64,000 nt of DNA from Hydrogenovibrio kuenenii DSM 12350. Lineage in GTDB: Bacteria > Pseudomonadota > Gammaproteobacteria > Thiomicrospirales > Thiomicrospiraceae. The DNA is taken from assembly GCF_000526715.1 (NCBI RefSeq), contig NZ_JAGP01000001.1, forward strand, positions 1,116,001 to 1,180,000, read 5' to 3'. The translations under genes and the position numbers were made by a program. Below the pieces are notes generated by a model. That model saw only the letters and a list, made by a program, of their open reading frames with translations. It did no database searches and had not been told where the DNA came from. Each line of letters starts with the position of its first letter. Within the stretch, counting starts at the first letter, position 1. Below are positions 45,233-55,816 of the stretch, piece after piece.

Positions 45233-46075
45233 TTACACAGTTTGTTTAAAGTGATTCCAAACAGGATCAACACCCTCAGGCATTTGAGATAACCAGCCCA
45301 AACCACGCCATGTATGTTCAGGTTTATGAAAGTCACTTCCCAATGACGCATAAAGGTTAAAACGTTTTGCGCGTTCAGCCATGCCAATTTGTTCTGAGCA
45401 AACTCTCGGCTGATTCACCACTTCAATCGCTTCTCCACCTGCATCCTTAAAAGTTTCAATCATTTTATTTAGCTTGTTTGCACTCATCTTATAGATGTGA
45501 GGATGTGCAATAACCGCAATTCCACCTGCGCTAACAATCCAATCAACAACTTCCGTAATATCAGGCCAATTAACAGGTACATACAAAGAGCGCCCTTGCT
45601 TCAAAAAACGATCAAATGCTTTTTGTTGGTCTGGAACAATACCTTTTTCAATTAATGCTTGCGCAAAATGGTTGCGCCCAATCATCCCTGACTCTAATTT
45701 TGGCAATATTGAAGTCAATAAACTTGGAAAACGTTTTTGCGCTTTAATATCCATTTCAAATGCTCTTAACCAGCGTTTGATTCTGTTAATTTTTAAACCA
45801 GACTGCAGCTTTTGGTTTTCTACATCTACATCCAGCCCAACTACATGAATGGTATGCCCTTGCCATTGGCAAGAAATTTCAGTACCAGAAATTAGATTAA
45901 TACCTCGCTTCTCCGCAAAAGGTTGTGCGAGCTCGTAGCCCAAAGTTGTATCGTGGTCCGTAATGGCTAAATGCGTAATCTGCTGTTCTGCGGCCAGATC
46001 AATTAATGCCTCCGGAGACAATGTTCCGTCTGAAATATGAGTGTGGCAATGAAAGTCTGCTTTAAAATCAGTCAT
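45233..46075 (-). CDS. rnm: RNase AM, PHP-family 5'-3' exonuclease (YciV)
   Basis: The 280-residue PHP metalloenzyme begins with the metal site DFHCHTHISDGTLSPEALIDLA and continues with LAITDHDTTLGY, HPHIYKMS and the C-terminal SLGSDFHKPEHTWRGLG, all metal-binding PHP motifs. YciV/RnaseAM trims 5' ends of rRNA and degrades short oligonucleotides. It is divergent from yciB across 152 bp. Confidence 0.92.
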   Translation of the reverse strand: MTDFKADFHCHTHISDGTLSPEALIDLAAEQQITHLAITDHDTTLGYELAQPFAEKRGINLISGTEISCQWQGHTIHVVGLDVDVENQKLQSGLKINRIKRWLRAFEMDIKAQKRFPSLLTSILPKLESGMIGRNHFAQALIEKGIVPDQQKAFDRFLKQGRSLYVPVNWPDITEVVDWIVSAGGIAVIAHPHIYKMSANKLNKMIETFKDAGGEAIEVVNQPRVCSEQIGMAERAKRFNLYASLGSDFHKPEHTWRGLGWLSQMPEGVDPVWNHFKQTV

Positions 46076-46227
46076 GAGTGCTTAGGCTTTGTTTATTAGG
46101 GTTTAGGGTACTTAATCGTCAAGTTTCCACTTTATCTAAAGCATTTTAACTTTATTTAGTGGGGTAACCCAGATAAAATGCCAGAACTATAAAAAACTAA
46201 CTCTAACGAGACGCCTTACCAACTCTT

Positions 46228-46887
46228 ATGAAACTATTATTCGATTTTTTTCCTATCCTTCTATTTTTTATCGCATTTAAGCTGTTTGGCATTTATGTCG
46301 CCACCGCCGTTGCGATTGCCGCTTCTGTGCTTCAAGTAGCCTATGTGTACCTAAAAAACAAACGCATTGAAAATATGCATTTAGTTACCTTGGCATTGAT
46401 CGTTATCCTAGGGGGTGCCACGCTTATTTTTCATGATGAAACTTTCATTAAATGGAAGCCTTCAATTGTTAACTGGGGGTTTGCGCTTGCATTCTTAGGT
46501 AGCCATTTCATAGGTAAAAAACCAATCGTCCGTCGATTGATGGATCAAGCTCTCTATTTACCTGATAAAGTCTGGAATCGACTAAGTTATATGTGGGTAG
46601 TCTTTTTCATCCTCTCTGGTATTGCCAATATTTATGTTGCCTATCATTACGATACGGACACTTGGGTCAACTTCAAATTATTCGGTCTCATGGGGCTTAC
46701 ACTAGCGTTTATCTTGGTTCAGGGGCTTTATATTTCCAGATATATTCAAGATGACAAAGTGACCAATGAGGTAAATGAAAAAGCGATGGAAGCCCTTGCT
46801 GATGTAGAGATGGATTCTGTTGTCGTTGCGCCTCACTCATCAGAAAATAAAGATGACCAAAAAACAACTTCAACCGATACAAAATAA
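46228..46887 (+). CDS. yciB: Inner membrane septation protein YciB (IspZ)
   Basis: The 219-residue protein has five to six membrane helices and the family start KLLFDFFPILLFFIAFKLFG, cited in part, with FIKWKPSIVNW and WVNFKLFGLMGLT. YciB is linked to cell envelope synthesis and septation. The C-terminal 40 residues are a charged extension. yciI follows after 26 bp, as is common in proteobacteria. Confidence 0.93.
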   Translation: MKLLFDFFPILLFFIAFKLFGIYVATAVAIAASVLQVAYVYLKNKRIENMHLVTLALIVILGGATLIFHDETFIKWKPSIVNWGFALAFLGSHFIGKKPIVRRLMDQALYLPDKVWNRLSYMWVVFFILSGIANIYVAYHYDTDTWVNFKLFGLMGLTLAFILVQGLYISRYIQDDKVTNEVNEKAMEALADVEMDSVVVAPHSSENKDDQKTTSTDTK

Positions 46888-46913
46888 ATATTTACGATTA
46901 GGAATACTACCCT

Positions 46914-47213
46914 ATGTATTACTCAATTTTTGCTTATGACGTTCCAAATAGCCTACCCTTGCGTGCATCAGCACGACCAGACCACATTGCCCGATTAAAA
47001 GCGCTTTCAGAAAGCGGTCGACTACTTGTTGCGGGCCCTAACCCTGCTATTGACACTGAAGAACCTGGTGAAGCTGGTTTTACAGGCAGTTTGATTGTTG
47101 CAGAATTCGATTCTTTGGACGCTGCACAAACATGGGCAAATGCTGATCCTTACCTTGCGGCAGGCGTTTATGAGAAGGTTGACGTCAAGCCTTTTAAAAA
47201 AGTGTTACCTTAA
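46914..47213 (+). CDS. yciI: YciI-family protein
   Basis: The 99-residue ferredoxin-like fold protein has [35 protein letters not shown] and [13 protein letters not shown], the YciI pattern with the conserved His and Asp. Its enzymatic role is unknown; the fold resembles dehalogenases and muconolactone isomerase. Confidence 0.92.
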   Translation: MYYSIFAYDVPNSLPLRASARPDHIARLKALSESGRLLVAGPNPAIDTEEPGEAGFTGSLIVAEFDSLDAAQTWANADPYLAAGVYEKVDVKPFKKVLP

Positions 47214-47270
47214 TCAACTCTAATCGTTAGAATAGAAGACTATTGGGCAAACGAGAACCTGAGGTGTGCA

Positions 47271-47732
47271 ATGTCGAATGTGGCTTATCTGATTCCAAAA
47301 CGTAATCAAAAACTTCAACTGGCTGAAGTAGCCCCCCTTGAAATGGTTGATGTAGATTTCGTAAAAATTCCATTACTTGGTTGGACATCAGCCGGACAGC
47401 CTATTCAAATGGAAATGGATTACGACACCGTCTCCGTTCCCACAACCATGGTTAAAAAAGAAACTTTTGCATTGCGTGTAAAAGGAAATTCGATGATTGA
47501 AGAAAACATCGAAGATGGTGATATCGTTATTATTGAACGCCGCTCTACAGCTGAAAATGGTGAATCCGTTGTTGTTCGTATCAACAATGAAGAAGTGACC
47601 ATGAAAAAGTTCTATATCGAAAAGAACGGTATACGTTTGCAGCCTGCTAACAGCGAAATGGAACCTATCTACATCACTAACGAACAAATTGAAATTTTAG
47701 GTATTGTAACGGGAATCCTTCGGCAGCCATGA
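47271..47732 (+). CDS. LexA-like S24 autoprotease without a DNA-binding domain
   Basis: The 153-residue protein is almost only the LexA/UmuD S24 peptidase fold. It has an Ala41-Gly42 cleavage site (WTSAGQP), the catalytic serine in KGNSMIEENIEDGD (Ser74) and the catalytic lysine in EEVTMKKFY (Lys112). The first 35 residues are too short for the LexA winged helix and do not resemble one. The sequence is closer to the LexA C-terminus than to UmuD. A GAGGT site precedes the ATG, and no umuC is adjacent. Its end overlaps the next gene by four bases. Confidence 0.85.
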   Translation: MSNVAYLIPKRNQKLQLAEVAPLEMVDVDFVKIPLLGWTSAGQPIQMEMDYDTVSVPTTMVKKETFALRVKGNSMIEENIEDGDIVIIERRSTAENGESVVVRINNEEVTMKKFYIEKNGIRLQPANSEMEPIYITNEQIEILGIVTGILRQP

Positions 47733-48265
47733 ATGAACAGCCTCCCTCATCCATTGCAACAAATAATGAAAGCTTACTGCTACTGGTAACGGGTGGCACG
47801 CTAGATAAAAACTACGATGCGATTTCTGGCGAGCTTAACTTTTCAACTACTCACCTTCCCCAAATTCTATCTCAGGCTAACATCACCCTTGATTTGTCTA
47901 TTGAGACGTTAATGCTAAAAGACAGTCTTGAAATGACGCAGACTGATCGTGAATACATTGCGGAAACCTGTGTCAAAGCTGCCCAAACTCGCATTCTGAT
48001 TACGCATGGTACAGATACCATGACAGAAACAGCCGATTATTTAAGCTCTATTGGCCAACTATCGGGAAAAACGCTTGTTCTTACCGGCGCTATGAGACCT
48101 TTTATGCTGGGGGATTCTGATGCCAGCTTTAACCTTGGCGCTGCAATCATGGCTGCCAACTTATCTTCAAATGGTGTCTATATCGTAATGAACGGTATGC
48201 GCTTTGATGCCAACAATGTTCGCAAAAACAAATTGCTTGGTGAGTTCGAACGACTTCGACGCTAA
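47729..48265 (+). CDS. Single-domain asparaginase-like protein
   Basis: The 178-residue protein is the N-terminal domain of type I/II asparaginases: the first threonine motif LLLVTGGTLDKNYD and the second ILITHGTDTMTETA are present, with VLTGAMRPFMLGDSDA. The C-terminal domain is absent. Short proteins of this size recur in proteobacteria, so it is probably a real family rather than a truncation. Its ATG overlaps the stop of the LexA-like gene (ATGA), indicating coupling. The substrate is unknown. Confidence 0.85.
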   Translation: MNEQPPSSIATNNESLLLLVTGGTLDKNYDAISGELNFSTTHLPQILSQANITLDLSIETLMLKDSLEMTQTDREYIAETCVKAAQTRILITHGTDTMTETADYLSSIGQLSGKTLVLTGAMRPFMLGDSDASFNLGAAIMAANLSSNGVYIVMNGMRFDANNVRKNKLLGEFERLRR

Positions 48266-48327
48266 ACAAAACACGAGCACTTTTCAACTCCCCTTATTCA
48301 CCCCTTAAAAGACTTAACGACCCGAGC

Positions 48328-49206
48328 ATGAATGTATCTATCGCCTATTTTTTAGTAATCCTTATTTGGTCTACAACACCTCTAGCTATCCAGTGGAGCG
48401 GACATCAAGACTGGTTTTTTGGTATTGCGGCACGGATTCTAATCAGTGCTATTATCGTGATTCCATTGGTTTTTATTTTTGGTAAAGCAAAGTTTTCCTT
48501 AAAACCCTCTGCTCTAAAAGTGTATGCAGCGGCTAGCTTGGGCATGCTGGGGGGGATGACGCCTATTTATTATGCGGCGCAAACCATGCCTTCTGGCTGG
48601 ATTTCTATTATTTTTGGTCTAACGCCTATTCTAATGGGCATATTTTCTTATTTTTTATTGAAAAACTTTACTTTAACTTCAAACAAGATTTTAGGCATTA
48701 TTATCAGCTTTGCAGGCCTGATTGTTATCTTCAGTCCACATTTGAACTGGCAGTCATCGTTGGCATTACAGGGTTTATTGTTTGCTTTATTGGGAACTAG
48801 CTTTCATTCTCTAAGCACGGTCTTAGTGAAGCGTTTAAATCATGAAGTGCCTCATTCGCATGTTGTTGCAGGAACGGTATGGATAAGTGCGGTAGTTTAT
48901 ACATTATTTCATCCAAGCTACATTATGGAATTTCCAGGAATGGATATCAAAGCGCTCGGTGCTATCTTTTATTTAGGCAGTATCGGTTCAGTATTTGGCT
49001 TTATTCTTTATTACTATATTTTGAAGCGCTTGGATGCGGTGAGAATAGGTCTTATCACACTGATTACCCCCATAGTGGCGGTATTATTAGGGCACTTCTT
49101 AAATAATGAACCATTGGATGCGATTATATTGCTGGGCGTTTTATTGGTTATCTCTGGATTGGTGGTTTACGAGTTCGGCCATAAAATTCGCAAACCAAAA
49201 CATTGA
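48328..49206 (+). CDS. EamA/DMT-family transporter
   Basis: The 292-residue protein has ten hydrophobic helices in two EamA repeats (about 5-130 and 145-285). The first has PLAIQWSGHQDWFFGIAAR and the second ends with LITPIVAVLLGHFLNNEPL. The drug/metabolite transporter superfamily exports amino acids and other metabolites; no substrate can be assigned. It converges with darP, 19 bp apart. Confidence 0.88.
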   Translation: MNVSIAYFLVILIWSTTPLAIQWSGHQDWFFGIAARILISAIIVIPLVFIFGKAKFSLKPSALKVYAAASLGMLGGMTPIYYAAQTMPSGWISIIFGLTPILMGIFSYFLLKNFTLTSNKILGIIISFAGLIVIFSPHLNWQSSLALQGLLFALLGTSFHSLSTVLVKRLNHEVPHSHVVAGTVWISAVVYTLFHPSYIMEFPGMDIKALGAIFYLGSIGSVFGFILYYYILKRLDAVRIGLITLITPIVAVLLGHFLNNEPLDAIILLGVLLVISGLVVYEFGHKIRKPKH

Positions 49207-49225
49207 TACTAGGCCTCTCAATAAA

Positions 49226-49771
49226 CTACCACTCAAGGCCTCTTAGATACTTAAAAATAGCTCTTGATGACTTAGGTGGTTTATTTTGCTCTGCTTCTTT
49301 TTGGGCGTTACGAATGGCTTGTCTCAAAAAGCTTCTATCAACCTGAGGATAAACTTCAATGAACTCATTTAGTGCATCATCACCCTCCTCTACTAAACGA
49401 TCGCGCCATTTTTCTAAACGTTGAAAATGTGCGTTCTGTTGTTGCGCCTTCAACTCTTCTTCCATAAGTTTTTCTTTAATATCAACAATTAAATATTCAT
49501 TCTTACGAAGAAACTTACCCACAAAAGCTTTTTGTCTCTTTACTGCTGGGCCTTTATCCAAACGCTTTAATAAAAGAATCGCGTTAAGCAGCTCATCCGG
49601 AAGATTAAGTGTTCTGATTTTTGATTCAGTCATTTCCGCCAGCTTTTCACCTAGGTCTGTCACCGCTTGGGCTGCTTTTTTGATGTCTGTACGGCTTTCA
49701 AACTCTTCCTGTTCCCAATCTGGAACGGTTTTAGGAGCCTTAGTCCGATTTACATTACGAGGTCTAACCAT
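49226..49771 (-). CDS. darP: Ribosome biogenesis factor DarP (YjgA, DUF615)
   Basis: The 181-residue basic helical protein has LEKWRDRLVEEGDDALNEFI and RNAQKEAEQNKPPKSSRAIFKYLR, cited in part, the hallmark of YjgA/DarP. DarP associates with late 50S assembly intermediates in E. coli. It lies 27 bp downstream of ligA on the same strand. Confidence 0.92.
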   Translation of the reverse strand: MVRPRNVNRTKAPKTVPDWEQEEFESRTDIKKAAQAVTDLGEKLAEMTESKIRTLNLPDELLNAILLLKRLDKGPAVKRQKAFVGKFLRKNEYLIVDIKEKLMEEELKAQQQNAHFQRLEKWRDRLVEEGDDALNEFIEVYPQVDRSFLRQAIRNAQKEAEQNKPPKSSRAIFKYLRGLEW

Positions 49772-49798
49772 TTTTTATCCTTCTGTCTTTTGCAGAGA

Positions 49799-52796
<2,998 letters not shown>

Positions 52797-53016
52797 TTAA
52801 CTTTATCCTCTGATTATTCTTGGCCTGAGCAGGGTTTGATCTTTTAAGTCAACGCGTAGAGTTTACACCAATAGTATTTCGTAAAAATGAAGAAACCTAT
52901 GATTCACCCTTCAGTGAAGTTCGTTCGACTTATCCGATCAAATTTTACTTGAAATCCAAGCCAATGAAAAGGCAAGATACAAAACCTCTTAAGAGAAATA
53001 ACATCAAAGGAAATAA

Positions 53017-54315
53017 ATGGCTTTAAACACTAAGCTAGAAGGCAATATTCTCGGAATAGATTTAGGTACATCAGGTATTCGTGCCGTCATCGTTTCTCTA
53101 CAAAACACCTTGCTACATGAAATACAGGTGGCTATGCCATTTCCTAAAAGAGATAACAATACTAGCCAACAAGATATTACTATCTGGCACACCGCACTAG
53201 ATAACTTATTAACTAGACTCAATGAAGTAGCTGACCTCAGCACTGTTCGGCATATCGTAGCCGATGCAACTTCATCAACAGTTTTACTCATCGATAACAA
53301 ACTTGCACCGCTAACACCTGCATTAATGTACGACGACAGCAGAGCAACAAAGCAAGCAGATCAAATCAAAACTTACGCAACAACTAGCACTGCGGCGCAA
53401 GGAGCATCTTCAACCCTAGCCAAAGTTATGTGGCTTGAAGGATCACGTCCCTTTGAAGAAGGCCAAACAGTACAATACTTTATTTGCCATCAAATCGATT
53501 GGTTAAACAGCTTTTTTACCCAAAAAATAGTTCCTACCGATGCCAACAATGCATTAAAGCTTGGTTATGATGTAATAAACCGCTGTTGGCCAGACTGGGT
53601 AAAGAATTGCATTAAAACGTCTTTACCGAAGGTCGTTATGCCTGGTGCAGCCATTGATACTATAGCTGCTGCTATAGCTGACAAATACCACTTTCATCCT
53701 GAAACAAAAATTCATGCGGGAACAACAGATTCCATTGCCGCCTTTTTAGCATCTGGCGCAAACCAAATTGGTGATGCAACAACATCTCTTGGTTCAACAC
53801 TAAGTTTAAAACTTTTATCTGATAAGCCGATTTTTAGTCCGACACATGGTATCTACAGTCATATCCTTGGTGACTTATGGCTAATAGGAGGGGCATCTAA
53901 TTGCGGTGGTGCTGTATTGTTGAAATACTTCTCATTGGATCAGATAATCACATTGCTCAGTGAAATAAACATTCATAAACCAACTGGACTTAATTACTAT
54001 CCACTCATTACAAAGGGCGAGCGCTTTCCAATCGCTGATAGCCATTTAGAACCTAAAGTTTCGCCAAGACCCAAGTTAGACAGTGAGTTTTTACACACTT
54101 TGATTGAAGGACTGGTCTCTGTCGAAAAACTCGCTTATGAAACATTAGAGAATTTAGGTGCGACCAATGTTAAACAAGTTTACGCCGTTGGTGGCGGCAC
54201 GAAAAACCCCATTTGGATGACATTAAGAGAACAAAACCTAGGCTATAAAACAAAAAAAGCGGCTCATATAGATGCCGCTTTTGGTGTAACGCAATTGCTT
54301 ATAAAAGCGTTATAA
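53017..54315 (+). CDS. FGGY-family carbohydrate kinase, possible D-ribulose/xylulose kinase
   Basis: The 432-residue kinase has the N-terminal phosphate motif LGIDLGTSGIRAVIV, TDSIAAFLASGA in the middle and the C-terminal adenosine motif AVGGGTKNPIWM. It is shorter than glycerol kinase or XylB (480-520). This short type, with neighbouring cbbY, suggests a D-ribulose or xylulose kinase linked to the Calvin cycle; that is inference. It converges with cbbY 9 bp apart, and a terminator for cbbY is embedded in its 3' end. Confidence 0.85.
   Translation: MALNTKLEGNILGIDLGTSGIRAVIVSLQNTLLHEIQVAMPFPKRDNNTSQQDITIWHTALDNLLTRLNEVADLSTVRHIVADATSSTVLLIDNKLAPLTPALMYDDSRATKQADQIKTYATTSTAAQGASSTLAKVMWLEGSRPFEEGQTVQYFICHQIDWLNSFFTQKIVPTDANNALKLGYDVINRCWPDWVKNCIKTSLPKVVMPGAAIDTIAAAIADKYHFHPETKIHAGTTDSIAAFLASGANQIGDATTSLGSTLSLKLLSDKPIFSPTHGIYSHILGDLWLIGGASNCGGAVLLKYFSLDQIITLLSEINIHKPTGLNYYPLITKGERFPIADSHLEPKVSPRPKLDSEFLHTLIEGLVSVEKLAYETLENLGATNVKQVYAVGGGTKNPIWMTLREQNLGYKTKKAAHIDAAFGVTQLLIKAL
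54252..54281 (-). terminator. Minus-strand terminator inside the FGGY kinase gene
   Basis: On the minus strand AAAGCGGC pairs with GCCGCTTT (10-base loop), followed by seven T. It lies about 45 bp beyond the cbbY stop and within the last 65 bp of the convergent kinase gene. Confidence 0.75.
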
Positions 54316-54324
54316 TCACTAATA

Positions 54325-55086
54325 TTATGCATTCGCGATTTTATGAACCAAATCTAGGTTCAGGTAGTCTTGACCAAAAGTATCACCCGACAATAGTGTG
54401 AATGATTGTTCAGGTTCACCCATATGATCTAACACAACAACTGCATCAGAAAAATCATCATCTTTTGTGTATTCATTAATTGTAACGATAGTTTTTAGAT
54501 TCGCAGCAGACGAAGATTTAATACCATTTGAAGAGTCTTCAAAAGCAATGGCTTCTTCTGGTGTTAAATCCATTTGCTCTAACGCCCAGTCATAAATATC
54601 CGGTGCTGGTTTTTTGGCCGGTACAATATCGCCAGCAGCAATAACTTCAAACCAAGACTCTGAATCAGGACCTAAAGTACTTTCTAAAAGTGCCGTCACA
54701 TTTGCAGGAGTTGTTGTTGTAACAACAGCCATACGCATACCCGCTTCTTTTGCCTCTTTAATCAAACGTTCAACCCCTGTTCGCAAAGGGATTTTCCCTT
54801 CAGCCATTAACTGAGTGTAGAAATTTGTTTTTGACTCGTGCAGTCCTTTTACAAAGTCATCAAAATTCGCTGGCTTTTCAAAACCAGTATTAAACTCATC
54901 AAGATAAAAACGAATACGTTCTTTTCCACCGGTAACGGCTAGTAAATCACCATAAAGCGCTTCATCCCAATTCCAGTCTAGTCCAGCATCTTTAAATGCC
55001 ATATTAAATGCGACACGATGACCGTCTCTTTCTGTATCCGCTAAAGTGCCATCAACATCAAACAACAGTGCCTTCAATTTTGACAT
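54325..55086 (-). CDS. cbbY: CbbY-type HAD phosphatase (xylulose-1,5-bisphosphate phosphatase)
   Basis: The protein of about 253 residues has HAD motif I FDVDGTLADTERDGH (Asp10, Asp12), the CbbY cap signature VTGGKERIRFYLDEF, MAEGKIPLRTGVERLI, VTTTTPANV, and AAGDIVPAKKPAPDIY with EDSSNGIKSS. These match CbbY of autotrophs, which removes xylulose 1,5-bisphosphate, an inhibitor of Rubisco. I start at the ATG at 55086 with GGAGAG upstream. It is the clearest sign in the window of a Calvin-cycle organism. It is divergent from dksA across 203 bp. Confidence 0.88.
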   Translation of the reverse strand: MSKLKALLFDVDGTLADTERDGHRVAFNMAFKDAGLDWNWDEALYGDLLAVTGGKERIRFYLDEFNTGFEKPANFDDFVKGLHESKTNFYTQLMAEGKIPLRTGVERLIKEAKEAGMRMAVVTTTTPANVTALLESTLGPDSESWFEVIAAGDIVPAKKPAPDIYDWALEQMDLTPEEAIAFEDSSNGIKSSSAANLKTIVTINEYTKDDDFSDAVVVLDHMGEPEQSFTLLSGDTFGQDYLNLDLVHKIANA

Positions 55087-55219
55087 ACTTCTCTCCAAAG
55101 TTATTTCAATACAAAATGTATTGTTTTTTAATTCAATTAGTTAGCGCGACATTATCCTTTGTTTATCAATTTTTTCAATCTTTAACCGAAATAATTTATG
55201 GCAATTTAGCCATTAAATA

Positions 55220-55249
55220 TTGTGTAGTCTGTTTTTTATATGGTATAAA
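55220..55249 (+). promoter_or_regulatory. Possible promoter of dksA
   Basis: An extended -10 (TGGTATAAA, hexamer 55244-55249) lies 40 bp upstream of dksA, with a weak -35 TTGTGT 18 bp before it. The rest of the 55087-55289 spacer shows no other clear site. Confidence 0.45.
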
Positions 55250-55289
55250 TCCCGGTTAGTAAATTTTTTCACTAAAAGAAGATAAAAAA

Positions 55290-55718
55290 ATGAACATTGA
55301 AACAGATTTCATTGAAGACTACCCAGTATATAAAGCGGCTCCGAACGAAGATTATATGAGCCCTCAAATGCTTGAGCATTTCAAAAACAAATTGCTTGCT
55401 TGGAAAAAGCAATTGATAGAAGAAGCTTCAACAACTGTTAGTCATCTAAAGTCGGACTCAAGTACACCTGCGGACCCTAATGACCGTGCTTCTCAGGAAG
55501 AAGAATTTGCTCTTGAACTTCGTACTCGCGATCGCGAAAGAAAGCTGATTGCAAAAATCGATAAATCACTGAAAGATATTGAAACGGGTGAATATGGTTA
55601 TTGCAAAATGTCTGGCGAAGAAATTGGTCTTGCTAGAATGGAAGCACGCCCTACAGCAACATTAACTGTTGAAATGAAAACCAAACAAGAAATGCGTGAA
55701 AAACAAGGTATTGCCTAA
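55290..55718 (+). CDS. dksA: DksA-family RNA polymerase factor lacking most zinc ligands
   Basis: The 142-residue protein has the coiled-coil tip DPNDRA (Asp62, Asp65, Ala67), followed by SQEEEFALELRTRDRERKL, as in functional DksA. The C4 zinc finger is degraded: of the four usual cysteines only Cys105 remains, while Ser108, Thr126 and Met129 occupy the other positions (YCKMSGEE and LTVEMKT). This resembles the zinc-independent DksA2 of Pseudomonas. It should act with ppGpp at the secondary channel of RNA polymerase. A promoter-like extended -10 lies 40 bp upstream. Confidence 0.93.
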   Translation: MNIETDFIEDYPVYKAAPNEDYMSPQMLEHFKNKLLAWKKQLIEEASTTVSHLKSDSSTPADPNDRASQEEEFALELRTRDRERKLIAKIDKSLKDIETGEYGYCKMSGEEIGLARMEARPTATLTVEMKTKQEMREKQGIA

Positions 55719-55816
55719 TCAATACTTTACTTCTCACCATCGTGGAATGTTCGGTTGATACTTTTACAAATCAGCTGAACAGTTTACTTGTAACGCTTTA
55801 ACTTCTCTCTGACTCA

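Noticed and set aside
47729-48265. Asparaginase-like gene as a truncated pseudogene
   Set aside because: The frame is intact, coupled to the upstream gene and ends cleanly; single-domain forms of this size are a known recurring type.
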